Below are positions 15,425-24,443 of a stretch of 41,268 bases of DNA, piece after piece; the stretch's first letter is position 1, and each line of letters opens with the position of its first letter. The stretch is from Syntrophobacterales bacterium Delta_02 (GTDB taxonomy: Bacteria > Desulfobacterota > Syntrophorhabdia > Syntrophorhabdales > Syntrophorhabdaceae). The position numbers and the translations under genes are program-made. The notes below the pieces were generated by a model. It was not told the DNA's origin and made no database searches. It worked only from the letters and a program-made list of their open reading frames with translations. The DNA lies in contig LVAA01000007.1 of the NCBI GenBank assembly GCA_001603955.1, positions 1-41,268 on the forward strand, written 5' to 3'.

Positions 15425-16512
15425 GATGTCACCTCGGAAGCTGTCGTCTCTTTCTCGTCGGGCGCGGAGGCGGGATCCGGGGCCTGACCGAGGTATCCCA
15501 TGCCGAGTTGCCCGCATGCCCCGCCGACGTCCTGCCCGCGGGAATCGCGGATGATGACGGTGAAATACCGGTCGATGAGATACTGGTGGAACCTGTCCAC
15601 CTGACCCCTCTCCGGCCTCTCAAATTCGGTGTACGAGGAGGGGTTGTAGGGTATAAGGTTGATCTTGCACTTCACGCCCGTGAGAAGGTCCGCGAGCCTC
15701 TTCGCGTCATCGAGGGAATCGTTGACGCCTTTGATGAGGATGTACTCAAAGGTGATCCTCGTGCGCTTCGTCCCCTTGAAGCCGCGCACGAAATCCATGA
15801 TCCTGCCGATGGAGTAAAGCCTGTTTATGGGCATCAGCATGGACCGCGTCTCGTCGTCGGCGGCATTGAGGGAGATGGCAATAACGGCGGACTTCGCGTC
15901 CAGCGTCTTGAGCCCATCGACAAGCCCGACGGAGGAGAGGGTGATCTTGCGGTAGGAAAGGTCGAGGCCGTTCTGGTCTTTCAGGATATCGAGGGCCGTC
16001 GCGACGTTGTCGATGTTGTCCATGGGCTCGCCCATCCCCATGAAGACTATGTTGGTCAAAGGACTTCTTTCGGCCTTCTTCAGGTATTCCCGAACGGTGA
16101 TGACCTGTCCCACTATCTCGGTCGCGGTGAGGTTCCTCTTGAAGCCGATCTTGCCCGTCACGCAGAACCTGCATCCCATGCGGCATCCGATCTGGGTGGA
16201 GACACAGAGGGTTACGCGGTTCTTCTCGGGCATGATGACGTCCTCGATGATCTGCCCGTCCCTCGTGACGAGGGCGAGCTTCGTCGAACCGTCCCGGGAA
16301 ACCCTCTCTTCGGCTATGGGCAAGGTATCAAGGGAGAACATCTCCGAGAAGACGCCCCGTAAGCTCTTGGGAATGTTGGTCATTTCCCGAAAATCGAGAT
16401 TACCCTGGCTGTAGACCCAGCGGAAGAGCTGCCGGGCGCGGTATTTCTCCTTGCCAAGCGCTCCTATCTGCGCCTCGAGACGGGAAAGGGTGAGACCGAA
16501 AAACTCTTCCAT
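15421..16512 (-). CDS. rlmN: RlmN, dual-specificity rRNA/tRNA adenine-C2 methyltransferase
   Basis: RlmN is a radical SAM enzyme that methylates A2503 of 23S rRNA and A37 of some tRNAs. The protein has 363 residues. The radical SAM cluster ligands are C110, C114 and C117 (GCRMGCRFC). The methyl-carrying cysteine is C333 in GGACGQL, and FMGMGEP (157-163) is the SAM-contacting GxGE motif. Residues 1-60 form the usual RNA-binding N-terminal domain. The C-terminal 20 residues after GYLG are an ordinary extension. I chose the ATG at 16512 because family members begin close to this point. A GTG 13 codons upstream is the alternative. Confidence 0.93.
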   Translation of the reverse strand: MEEFFGLTLSRLEAQIGALGKEKYRARQLFRWVYSQGNLDFREMTNIPKSLRGVFSEMFSLDTLPIAEERVSRDGSTKLALVTRDGQIIEDVIMPEKNRVTLCVSTQIGCRMGCRFCVTGKIGFKRNLTATEIVGQVITVREYLKKAERSPLTNIVFMGMGEPMDNIDNVATALDILKDQNGLDLSYRKITLSSVGLVDGLKTLDAKSAVIAISLNAADDETRSMLMPINRLYSIGRIMDFVRGFKGTKRTRITFEYILIKGVNDSLDDAKRLADLLTGVKCKINLIPYNPSSYTEFERPERGQVDRFHQYLIDRYFTVIIRDSRGQDVGGACGQLGMGYLGQAPDPASAPDEKETTASEVTS

Positions 16513-16603
16513 TGCCTGACTGGCTCTCCGGTGTGGGTCCTTGATGAACACGAAACACCATACGATACCAGAAAAAGCTCATTCTTTCAAGATATTCAGA
16601 GGG

Positions 16604-17524
16604 TTAACGCCAATGACGGCGGGGAGGATGACCGCAATGACCCCGGTATCCCCGATAACCCCCGCACCAACCCCACCGGGGATACCGGGGACCCCACCAG
16701 CGCCACGGATAGGGCCGATACGGATAGGGGTAGGGATACCAGGAATAGCCCCATGCCGGGCCTACCCCGACATAGATGTACTCATGGGTGACGACAGGTG
16801 CCGGGATCGCCCCGGCAGGGACCGCGACCACTGCCGCACCCGGATCGGCGCCGTCCGGCGCGGGGTACGTAGCCGATGGCCGGGACTCGCTCCCGCCGCT
16901 CGGGGGAAGCTCTGCCGCCCCATCCCTCGCCTTGTTCCACTTATCCCAGTCGTCCGCAGGCCTGTTCGTGGTATAAACAGGGGCCTTGCCGTCCTTTCTC
17001 ATGACGAGGCGCGTCCCGGCGATGATCTTCATCCTGCCCTTCGGCTGGGCGACATAGAGCTCGCCGGCAAGCACCGATATCTCCGTCTCTCCCGCCCCGC
17101 CGATATCCACGCGGAAGGTGGACCGGCCGAATACGTCGACTTGGGCCGAGGGCGTACTGAAAAAGAGGGGATATCCCCTCAGCCCCTTGAAATTGACATG
17201 GGCCTTGCCGCTTTCCAGCAGGAAGTGGACAGCCCCACGCTCGATGGAGAGCACCTTCAGCCGGCTGCCCCCGGTTATCCTCAGCACGCTGCCGTCGCGC
17301 ACGAAAAGCTCGGCGTTGCCCTGCCCCGCCACTACGAGGGACTCACCTTCCGCAAGGGCCCTGTTGGCTTTAGCCGGAACACCCCTCACGGAGTTCGCGG
17401 CAACGTGCTCGACGGAACCCTCGACGTAGTTCACGTAGACGGCGCCGGGAGGGGAAGCCTGCAAGCTCACACCGAGCACAAGGAGGATGAGAACCGCCGT
17501 TACCGTTCCTGCCGCTATCTTCAT
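16604..17524 (-). CDS. Secreted FecR-domain protein with aromatic/Arg-rich tail
   Basis: A 306-residue protein with signal peptide 1-23. Residues about 30-185 match a FecR-type domain (G-E-S-L, A-E-L-F-V-R-D-G-S-V-L-R-I and a beta-rich F-S-T-P-S-A-Q-V-D-V-F-G). The proline/alanine-rich linker is followed by a C-terminal tail of about 50 residues made almost only of Tyr, Trp, Pro, Arg and Gly (PYPYPYRPYPWRWW and similar). The role is unknown. FecR domains without a cognate sigma factor are common in exported proteins of delta-proteobacteria. The start has AAAGGA upstream. It is 60 bases after a larger paralogue, so a tandem duplication is likely. Confidence 0.8.
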   Translation of the reverse strand: MKIAAGTVTAVLILLVLGVSLQASPPGAVYVNYVEGSVEHVAANSVRGVPAKANRALAEGESLVVAGQGNAELFVRDGSVLRITGGSRLKVLSIERGAVHFLLESGKAHVNFKGLRGYPLFFSTPSAQVDVFGRSTFRVDIGGAGETEISVLAGELYVAQPKGRMKIIAGTRLVMRKDGKAPVYTTNRPADDWDKWNKARDGAAELPPSGGSESRPSATYPAPDGADPGAAVVAVPAGAIPAPVVTHEYIYVGVGPAWGYSWYPYPYPYRPYPWRWWGPRYPRWGWCGGYRGYRGHCGHPPRRHWR

Positions 17525-17584
17525 GTCGTTCCTTTCTCGAATCTATCTATTCTAGCACCTTCTTCGCGAAAAGTGCACAGGGCA

Positions 17585-19483
17585 TCAATTCCTCGCCTGC
17601 TTCACCGGGGCACCGCGACGCGCATCAGGCCCGGCGCCCTTCGCGGTCACGGCTGCGGGCGTCGCCCGCGCGGGTGCGCTCACCGACGGGGTAGGGGTAG
17701 GGGCGTTGCGCGGTGCCACGGGCTGGCGATTCCCTGGAACACGCAGCGTCGGGGCACCCTGGCTGCCGCTCACCGCCACGGTTGATGACCGTTCTGCCGT
17801 CCTTCCAGCCTGCGCCGGATGTTGGGCATTCTGAGGCCACGCAGTCACCGGCGATACCGTACCGCTTCCCGTCGTGCTGCGCAGCACAGGGGCGGGGGCG
17901 GGACCTCCCGTCACCTTACCCGAAGGTCCACCGTCCCTCCTGTCTTCGGGGGTCTTCTTTTCCGCTGTCGGGACGCTTGCTCCCGGCTGTCTTGCGAACA
18001 CCCCCGGGCCGGGCTGCGCGCCCGTCTTCCCGGCGGCTTCGATACGCTTTGCCAGAGGCGGTGCGGCGGCAGATCTCTGCCCGACCACCGGGGCCGGCTG
18101 CGGTACGGTGGTTGTCTTCTGCGTCGTCGCGGACGGGGTCGCGCCGCCACGCGTCGGAGCAGCGGACGTCCGGGGCTGACCTGGCATCCCCGCGCCGGTC
18201 TTCGGACGGTCCATCATCCGCGCCGGTTCGCTCTTTGCCCGGGCGGGGACAACACCGGCGGGAAGGCCGATCTTCTTGAGGGGCACAGCCCCGGTCTTCG
18301 CCACGTTCACGTTGAGGGCCTTTGCCCGCAGCATATTGTCGCGTTCCACGCTGACCACCGCGTTTTTGACGGCGGCGTTCGCGTACGTCGTCCGCGCCGT
18401 GCTCACCGAGCGCTCAAGGGTAACATTATTATATATGGTGTAATTGTTCGTCTGGTAGATGACCGGTGCCGTCCGGCGATCATAGGTTTCGCCGGGGGCT
18501 AGCGGCACCCAGCCCACGTGTCTCGATGAATGCACCCAGGCGACATGCGCCGGTTCCCAGCGGACATGACCCCGCGCCGGGGGGACCCAGCACCATCCCG
18601 CGTGACGGTGATGGACCCACCGTCCGTAATGGTACGGCGCCCAGCCCCAGGGCTCGTAGCCGATCCACACGTAGCTTCCCCCGATCCACACCCAGCGCCC
18701 GAAACGATAGGGAGACCAGGTGCTGACGGTTATCACCGTCGGCACCCATGCATAGCCATATTCCCCGGTATAGACCCACTGCCCGTTGGCATCGAGATCG
18801 GAAGAGTAGGTCCTCAGTTCCTCGGGCAGATACGCGGTGCTTTCACCGGCGGACACGGCCCCGAAGGTCGCCCTGTCCCTCTCGGCATTCCACCGCTGCC
18901 ATTCGTCGGCGGAGCACAGTCCGGTGACACGGGGAAGGGACCCGTCCGCCGCGAGCACGAGGCGCTCTCCGGCCCTCAAGGGCATCCTGCCCTTCTGCTG
19001 AACCGCATGCACCTCACCATGATAGACGGACACCTCGCTGATCCCACCGTCGTAGACATCCACCCGCACCGTGGCAGGCCGGGCAACGTCAAGCGCCGCC
19101 GACGGGGTGTCGAAGAAGATGGGAACGTCCTTCGATCCCTGGGCGACGATATAGGCCTCGCCCTTGTCCAGCCTGAACTGAACGCCCTTGGGTTCGACGG
19201 CAACGATCCTCAGAAGCGAGCTTCCCCCCGCGCGAACGACGCTCCCGTCCTTCAGGAAGAGTTCGGCCTTCCCCGACACCCCCGTCCGGACGGTGTCACC
19301 CCCTATGAGAGGCGTGTTCACGGCAGCTTCCATCCATTGACCGGATCCACCCTCGGCCAGCTCCACGACCCCCTCGATATGGCGCACATAGAGAGTGTCA
19401 GGGTCAGCCCCACGAACCTGGCCGGCGATGAGAAGCATGAGGCCCGCCAGCAATCCCGCTTTCATAAGAAATGATCCCTTCAT
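17585..19483 (-). CDS. Large secreted FecR-domain protein with Trp/Tyr-repeat region
   Basis: 632 residues. A signal peptide ends near residue 27 (AGQVRG|AD). The FecR-like domain at about 30-190 parallels the neighbouring paralogue, including A-E-L-F-L-K-D-G-S-V-V-R and F-F-D-T-P-S-A-A-L-D-V. Residues about 215-350 form a tryptophan/tyrosine-rich region (GRWVWIGGSYVWIGYEPWGW, YHYGRWVHH) like the DUF6600 domain found after FecR. The C-terminal 200 residues are low-complexity Ala/Pro/Thr/Lys, as in wall-associated or aggregation-prone regions. Two ATGs, 19483 and 19465, are possible starts. No sigma/anti-sigma pair is nearby, so a structural or surface role is more likely than signalling (inference). 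Confidence 0.8.
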   Translation of the reverse strand: MKGSFLMKAGLLAGLMLLIAGQVRGADPDTLYVRHIEGVVELAEGGSGQWMEAAVNTPLIGGDTVRTGVSGKAELFLKDGSVVRAGGSSLLRIVAVEPKGVQFRLDKGEAYIVAQGSKDVPIFFDTPSAALDVARPATVRVDVYDGGISEVSVYHGEVHAVQQKGRMPLRAGERLVLAADGSLPRVTGLCSADEWQRWNAERDRATFGAVSAGESTAYLPEELRTYSSDLDANGQWVYTGEYGYAWVPTVITVSTWSPYRFGRWVWIGGSYVWIGYEPWGWAPYHYGRWVHHRHAGWCWVPPARGHVRWEPAHVAWVHSSRHVGWVPLAPGETYDRRTAPVIYQTNNYTIYNNVTLERSVSTARTTYANAAVKNAVVSVERDNMLRAKALNVNVAKTGAVPLKKIGLPAGVVPARAKSEPARMMDRPKTGAGMPGQPRTSAAPTRGGATPSATTQKTTTVPQPAPVVGQRSAAAPPLAKRIEAAGKTGAQPGPGVFARQPGASVPTAEKKTPEDRRDGGPSGKVTGGPAPAPVLRSTTGSGTVSPVTAWPQNAQHPAQAGRTAERSSTVAVSGSQGAPTLRVPGNRQPVAPRNAPTPTPSVSAPARATPAAVTAKGAGPDARRGAPVKQARN

Positions 19484-19697
19484 AGGTTTTGCCCCCGTTC
19501 TCGTTTTCTTTATACTCCGGATGAGCAATACCCGTACCAGTCTCTTTCAGCTCTCTATTATCTTGTAATTGCAGGTCTTTATTGGGAAAACGCCGTGGTT
19601 CTCACGGCAAGATGTGTCGATAGGGTGATAGGGTCACGACAGATATGTCGGACCGCACCGGCCCTGAGCCCCTGGGATGGTCTATTCCCGTCCACCT

Positions 19698-20396
19698 TCA
19701 CTTCACCTCGGCAAGCCACTCCACGGTTTTCCCGATGATCTCGGAGAAGATCTCTTCCTCCCGTCTGTGAAGGGCCTTCGGAACATGGAAGGAATGATCG
19801 CCGCCCTCAATGGTGAGAAGTTCCTTCGGAGCCTTGAGCCGCTCGAGAATATCCCTGAGTATGGGAAGGCTGCAAAGGGGGTCTCTCGTCCCCGCAAAAA
19901 AGAGCATCGGAATGTCGATCACGTAGAGGTGGGAATCCCTCAGCCGCCCGGTCTCGTTCGCCGGATGGAGCGGGTATCCGAGAAAGATGAGTCCGTCCAC
20001 GGGCAAGAGGCCTTCCGCGGCCATCTGCGACGCTACCCTTCCCCCCATGGACTTGCCCGCGGCCACCCAGGAATCGACCTTTCCGGCAAGGAGCTGCCGG
20101 GCATGGGCGAAGACCGCCCCCCACGTCCTTACGAGCATCTCCTGGCGGTCCGGCGCGGACCTTCCCTCTTCCTTGTAGAGGAAATTGAACCGCAGAGCGG
20201 GGTAGCCGGCGGCGCAGAGCCCCTCCGCGAAGGAGGCAATGAGCGGCGTGTCCATGTCGTTGCCTGCACCGTGGGCCACAATGACGGCCCCTCGTCTCGC
20301 TCCCGCTCCGGGCTGCAAAAGCACTCCCGAGGTCGAGCGTTCCCCGTCAACGGGGATCCGCATCCGTGTCTCCGATCGTGACTGCGGGTCTGCCAA
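19698..20396 (-). CDS. Dienelactone-hydrolase-like alpha/beta hydrolase
   Basis: A soluble protein of 232 residues similar to the KANL3/Tex30 type of small alpha/beta hydrolases. It has the H-G-A-G-N-D oxyanion segment (42-47), the nucleophile S116 in GKSMGGR, the acid D172 in GTRDPLC and the base histidine in GGDHSFH (201 or 204). The substrate is unknown. I take a TTG at 20396 as start because AAAGGAGGAAGG lies seven bases upstream. The open frame extends seven codons further to another TTG. The 214-base gap to the FecR gene (19484-19697) holds only a small GCCGTG/CACGGC hairpin at 19592-19608. Confidence 0.8.
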   Translation of the reverse strand: MADPQSRSETRMRIPVDGERSTSGVLLQPGAGARRGAVIVAHGAGNDMDTPLIASFAEGLCAAGYPALRFNFLYKEEGRSAPDRQEMLVRTWGAVFAHARQLLAGKVDSWVAAGKSMGGRVASQMAAEGLLPVDGLIFLGYPLHPANETGRLRDSHLYVIDIPMLFFAGTRDPLCSLPILRDILERLKAPKELLTIEGGDHSFHVPKALHRREEEIFSEIIGKTVEWLAEVK

Positions 20397-20435
20397 TGTC
20401 CTTCCTCCTTTGTCCAAAAGACTATATCACAGAAA

Positions 20436-20484
20436 GAGTTCAAGGGTTCAAGGGTAAAGACGGTTTCACGTTTCAGGTCTCAGA
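20436..20484. repeat. Adjoining family B and family C short repeats
   Basis: Two GTTCAAGGG units at 20438-20455 are followed by AAAGACGG and then GTTTCACGTTTCAGGTCTCAG (family C). The AAAGACGG linker recurs beside the family C array at 40558. It lies between the DASS gene and the alpha/beta hydrolase. Confidence 0.6.
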
Positions 20485-20532
20485 AAAAAGGCATTCGACA
20501 CCGCGTTGCACCGCCGGGGTGGGCTGAGGACA

Positions 20533-21942
20533 TCAGGGAAGAACGTGGATCGCCTTCCAGTAGAAGGAACTGATGAGCATGGCGGCGACGATGGACACAG
20601 CGTACAGGCCTCCGGCGAGGGCCACGTGGCGGGAGCTCCACGCCCTCTGCCCGGTGATCGCGTCACTCACCATGATGAAGGGCTGCGTGTAGGCCAGAAA
20701 GAAGCTGTTTCCTCCGGCTATGGCGGCCACGCTCACGAGCACGGGGTGAAGGCCGTAATCCTCGAAGAGGGGGATGAACAGGGAGGAGGTCAACGCGATC
20801 GTGGAGAACCCCCAGGGAACGTCGACGAAGCGGATCAGCCAGAACCCCAGCGTGACCACGATCAGGAACGTAAGCGGCGTCCGAGCCAGGGACAGTATTC
20901 CCGGTTCTATGAAGGGCCTTATCCACAAGGATATGCCCGAATGAGCGAAAATGCCCGACAGGGAGACCACGGCACCGAAGAATATGATGACGTCCCAGTT
21001 GACACCCTTCCCGACATCCTCCGCCGTGATGATGTCGAATAGAACGAGTGCCAGGACGGCCATCATTGCGCACGCCGCCGTGGGAATATGGTGATACCTC
21101 TCGGTGGCAAAGAGAACGAGAGCCCCCGTGAGGATGAGGGCGGTGACGACCTCACCGGTGCTGATCCTTCCGAGGGCCCGGTAAGTGTCGTGAAAGGATT
21201 CCCTGGCGACCGCCAGGCGAGTTTCGGGTCTGAGCAGGACATAGACGAGACCGACGAAAAGAATGCCGGCAATGAACCACGGCACGGACATGATCCGGAA
21301 CCAGGCGTCAAAGGTGGCGAGCTGCTTCATGGCCGGGGGAAGGAAACCCATCATGAAAGGCCCCCACAGGGACCCCGTCAACCATCCCGTGCCCGGCAGA
21401 ACGGCCCCACCCCAGGCTGCAAGACAGATGAGGGCACAGCCCCGCGATCTCTCCTTCAACCCGCATCCCTCGACGAGGTTCATGGCTATTGGCATGACGA
21501 CGGAAAGGCGCACCGTTATCGATGGAGTGAGCGCGGAGAGAACGAGTCCGATAATGAACCAGGAGAGCACGATGGTGAAGTAGTTCGGTCGAAAGCTTTT
21601 CAGCACGAAGTAGGCAATCCGCTTACCCAAACCCGTCTTCGCCAGGGCATAACCGAGATAGAGGGCCGGGATGAGCACCCAGACGCCCGAGCTTGTGAAC
21701 CCGCTCGTCACAACGCGAAGAGGAACCCCGAAGAGAACGGAGCCCGCGATAAGAACGGCCGATCCCGCGAGGTAGGGCACGCCTCCCGGCCTGAATATCC
21801 ACAGACCCAGGGCGATGAGGATGCTGGAACAGACGCGATGGCCCTCAGCCGACAATCCGCTGAAGGGAAGGGCAAATGCCAGGACCACCGCGCAGACCAC
21901 AAAGATCAGGGTACCCAGAACCTTCCAATATTTCACAGGCAT
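20533..21942 (-). CDS. DASS/SLC13-family anion:Na+ symporter
   Basis: This 469-residue inner-membrane protein has about 11-12 helices. Two re-entrant regions characteristic of the divalent-anion symporter family can be seen: S-A-L-T-P-S-I-T-V-R near 140 and A-I-A-G-G-N-S-F-F-L-A near 415. Members carry dicarboxylates, sulfate or similar anions with Na+. The anion cannot be assigned. AAAAGGA directly abuts the ATG, so a GTG two codons inside (21936) may be the real start. It is followed by a family B/C repeat and then the hydrolase on the same strand. Confidence 0.82.
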   Translation of the reverse strand: MPVKYWKVLGTLIFVVCAVVLAFALPFSGLSAEGHRVCSSILIALGLWIFRPGGVPYLAGSAVLIAGSVLFGVPLRVVTSGFTSSGVWVLIPALYLGYALAKTGLGKRIAYFVLKSFRPNYFTIVLSWFIIGLVLSALTPSITVRLSVVMPIAMNLVEGCGLKERSRGCALICLAAWGGAVLPGTGWLTGSLWGPFMMGFLPPAMKQLATFDAWFRIMSVPWFIAGILFVGLVYVLLRPETRLAVARESFHDTYRALGRISTGEVVTALILTGALVLFATERYHHIPTAACAMMAVLALVLFDIITAEDVGKGVNWDVIIFFGAVVSLSGIFAHSGISLWIRPFIEPGILSLARTPLTFLIVVTLGFWLIRFVDVPWGFSTIALTSSLFIPLFEDYGLHPVLVSVAAIAGGNSFFLAYTQPFIMVSDAITGQRAWSSRHVALAGGLYAVSIVAAMLISSFYWKAIHVLP

Positions 21943-22025
21943 TCCTTTTCAACAGGATGTGAGGGGGTCAGGATATCACATTTCACATCGTCACGCAGGC
22001 CTTTTGTAAGTGCTGCCCACCCCCG

Positions 22026-23627
22026 TCAGACCCTGACCGTGTTGCACGTGCGGAAGCCCTTTATGGCTTTTCCTTCCGCAGTCTTGAAGAAAGCGGTCAC
22101 GACGTCCCGGTCCTGCGGTTCTTCGCAATAGTCGTTCCCCCTGGTATCGAACCAGAGAAGGCGCTTCTCCCTGAGCAGGGATGTGAATATGTGGAGGTCC
22201 CGGGGGTTCTTTCGCAGCCGGTCCGCCCGGGCAAGGTCCGATAGGCTGGAGGCACCGGGATTGGCGTCGATAAGGGCCTTTACGACATTTACGAACCGCA
22301 GAAGCCTCATGAAGGTGAACGTGGTCTCCCGCGGGAAAAGGGGGTTCGCCTGGAACATGACGCTTGAGCGTGTCATTGGAAAAAGGGCGGACGGGTCGCC
22401 ACGGTGGATGCCGTTAAAGAGCGGGCTCCCCGGGGCCGGGTAGTAAATGCTCGGCCCGGGCAGCATCCTCTTTCCCATGAGAAAGGTCATCGTGTCTATT
22501 ATCTCCCGCGGCGTCTGGCCCGGCAGGCCGATGATGAAGTGCGTCTCCACGAGAAAGTCCGAAGACTCCAGCCAGTCGAGAAGGCCGAGGAAGTTGGCCG
22601 GATACCTCCTTCGCTGCGAGGCGTGGACGGCCGGTGAGGTATCGACGAGGGAGAAATTGAGGCGCGAAAAACCGGCGTCGCGCATCTTCGTGAGCGTTGC
22701 CGTATCGAGGGTATGGCTGTAGAGGCCGTTCATGGCGGAGAGGGTGAAACCCCTTCCCTTCACGAGGTCAAGGACGCGGTGGAAAGAGGGGATATCGAGG
22801 TTGAGCATGTCGTCCTCGAAGTCAATGGCGCCTATCCCCAGCCCTTCTATCACGGACAGCTCCTTCTCGATGGACCCCTGGGTCCGGCGGCGGTAGGGCA
22901 CGGGAGGCTTGCCGCAGAAGGAACACCCGAAGGGGCACCCTCTCGACGTGAGGAGAAAGGTGTACGGCCTTTTGCCGATACGGTACCTTTCGACGGGAAG
23001 GAGGTCGCGCGCGGGGATGAGGTCGATGTCTTCCTCGACGTGGACGCTCCCGGCCTGCAGGGTCCCGTCGCGGAAAAAGGCAAGGCCCGGCACGGACGGC
23101 AATCCGCCCCTGTCCCCCGCGGAAATGGTCCGGACCAATTCGAAAAGGGGCGTCTCCCCTTCGCCCCGGACCACGTAATCGACATCACCGCCCCTGAGGA
23201 CATCCCCCGGGAAGAGGGTCGCGTGGGTCCCGCCCATCACGGTAATGATGCCGCTGTCGACCTCCTTCGCGATGGCGGCAACCTCCCGGGTCTCCCGGGA
23301 ATAGGCAGTGAAGGAGGACGTTATGGCGACGAGGTCGGGACCTGCCTGCCTGATGGCCGTCGCTATCTCGCGGCGCGCCATTCCGTAGCGCGAGTATCGC
23401 CGGAACAGGGAAAAAGGCGTCTGCCTGTCGTCACGGTAGTACGGCGCAAGCTCCGGGAAACCGCCACCCTCGGGTCGCCGTGCGCCGAGACCCGTTCTGC
23501 AATCCAGGATGGCGACATCGCATACGTCCCGGATCTTCGCCGCTATATAAGCAAGCGCCAGGGGATAGGTCCTGATGGAGGTGTCGTAAAAATCCTCGAT
23601 GGGCGGCTGAACAAGCAGGACCTTCAT
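22026..23627 (-). CDS. B12-binding-domain radical SAM protein
   Basis: A 533-residue protein with an N-terminal cobalamin-binding-like Rossmann domain (about 1-165, opening M-K-V-L-L-V-Q-P-P and containing MGGTHAT) followed by a radical SAM domain with cluster ligands C231, C235 and C238 (CPFGCSFC). The DxHxxG cobalamin histidine motif is not obvious, so cobalamin binding may be weak or absent, as in several members. The overall layout is that of BchE/HpnP/anaerobic methylase-type enzymes (class B). The C-terminal 130 residues are family-specific. The substrate is unknown. No strong ribosome site precedes the ATG. Confidence 0.82.
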   Translation of the reverse strand: MKVLLVQPPIEDFYDTSIRTYPLALAYIAAKIRDVCDVAILDCRTGLGARRPEGGGFPELAPYYRDDRQTPFSLFRRYSRYGMARREIATAIRQAGPDLVAITSSFTAYSRETREVAAIAKEVDSGIITVMGGTHATLFPGDVLRGGDVDYVVRGEGETPLFELVRTISAGDRGGLPSVPGLAFFRDGTLQAGSVHVEEDIDLIPARDLLPVERYRIGKRPYTFLLTSRGCPFGCSFCGKPPVPYRRRTQGSIEKELSVIEGLGIGAIDFEDDMLNLDIPSFHRVLDLVKGRGFTLSAMNGLYSHTLDTATLTKMRDAGFSRLNFSLVDTSPAVHASQRRRYPANFLGLLDWLESSDFLVETHFIIGLPGQTPREIIDTMTFLMGKRMLPGPSIYYPAPGSPLFNGIHRGDPSALFPMTRSSVMFQANPLFPRETTFTFMRLLRFVNVVKALIDANPGASSLSDLARADRLRKNPRDLHIFTSLLREKRLLWFDTRGNDYCEEPQDRDVVTAFFKTAEGKAIKGFRTCNTVRV

Positions 23628-23655
23628 GGGAGCAGTATAGCAGAAAAGAAGGGTT

Positions 23656-23780
23656 AAAACCGCTTGAACCGCTTGAACGTTTTCAGAGCCCCGGCAAACG
23701 AAAAACCGTCCTATAAGTCCTATAGTGTCCTATTGGTCCTATATGTCCCATAGGTCCTATGCTGTCCTATAGGTCCTATC
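23656..23780. repeat. Adjoining family B and family A repeat arrays
   Basis: ACCGCTTGAACCGCTTGAAC (23658-23677) is followed 30 bases later by about eight GTCCTATAG-type units (23708-23779), here all in one orientation. The array lies between the end of the V/A-ATPase D gene and the start of the radical SAM gene. GTCCTATGCTGTCCTATAGG is shared exactly with the 9454-9527 array. Confidence 0.75.
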
Positions 23781-23797
23781 AGACCGCGCCTTTTGCG

Positions 23798-24436
23798 CTA
23801 CGTTCCCTTCCCGGTCTCTTCGCCCAGCCTGTCCCTGATCATTTTCAGGATTATCAGGGATTCGCGCTCCCTCTCTTCCAGGGAACCCATGATGTAGCCG
23901 ATCGTTTCACGGTACTGGGGGATGAAGATCTTGGAAAGGGCATTGCAGCGCCGCTGGGTCCTGCGCAGTTCCCGCGCGAGGCGCATCACGGCGTTCACGA
24001 GTTCCGCGAGCTCGGCAAGGGACGGAAGAAGGTCGACGAAGCGGCTCATGGCGACATCCGTGTTGGAGGACGTGCCACCCACTCCGAAGCGGACACCCAT
24101 GGGCTCCTCCTGCAACGTTATCTTCGGGATCCCCATTCCCATGAGGCGGTCGTCCGACAGCGACACCTCGTGGCGCATCGACACGGCGAAGGCCGCCTCC
24201 TCGAGTGCCCGGGCACCTATGTCGAGCGTGGCCTCCCTGAGCGCCGCGAAGGCATGTCCGACGCCCTCGCCGACCCTGCTTTCCGCCTCCTCGGCGCGGG
24301 CGAGACGGCTCATGAGCTCGAAGATCAGGATCTGCCGTTTCTGTTCCAGGAGGTCATACCCCTCCTCGGCGAACTCAAGCTGCCGCTGCAACCCGAGAAG
24401 GTTCGATTTTGTCGGCGCCACGTTGAGTTTGGGCAT
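23798..24436 (-). CDS. atpD: V/A-type ATPase subunit D (central stalk)
   Basis: This 212-residue protein has long N- and C-terminal helices flanking a middle segment. The opening N-V-A-P-T-K-S-N-L-L-G-L-Q-R-Q-L is the conserved start of subunit D, the coiled-coil rotor shaft inside the A3B3 ring. The C-terminal helix includes R-T-Q-R-R-C-N-A-L, also conserved. It starts eight bases after subunit B, with GAGGAC upstream, and is the last gene of the ATPase operon. Confidence 0.93.
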   Translation of the reverse strand: MPKLNVAPTKSNLLGLQRQLEFAEEGYDLLEQKRQILIFELMSRLARAEEAESRVGEGVGHAFAALREATLDIGARALEEAAFAVSMRHEVSLSDDRLMGMGIPKITLQEEPMGVRFGVGGTSSNTDVAMSRFVDLLPSLAELAELVNAVMRLARELRRTQRRCNALSKIFIPQYRETIGYIMGSLEERERESLIILKMIRDRLGEETGKGT

Positions 24437-24443
24437 GTCGTCC

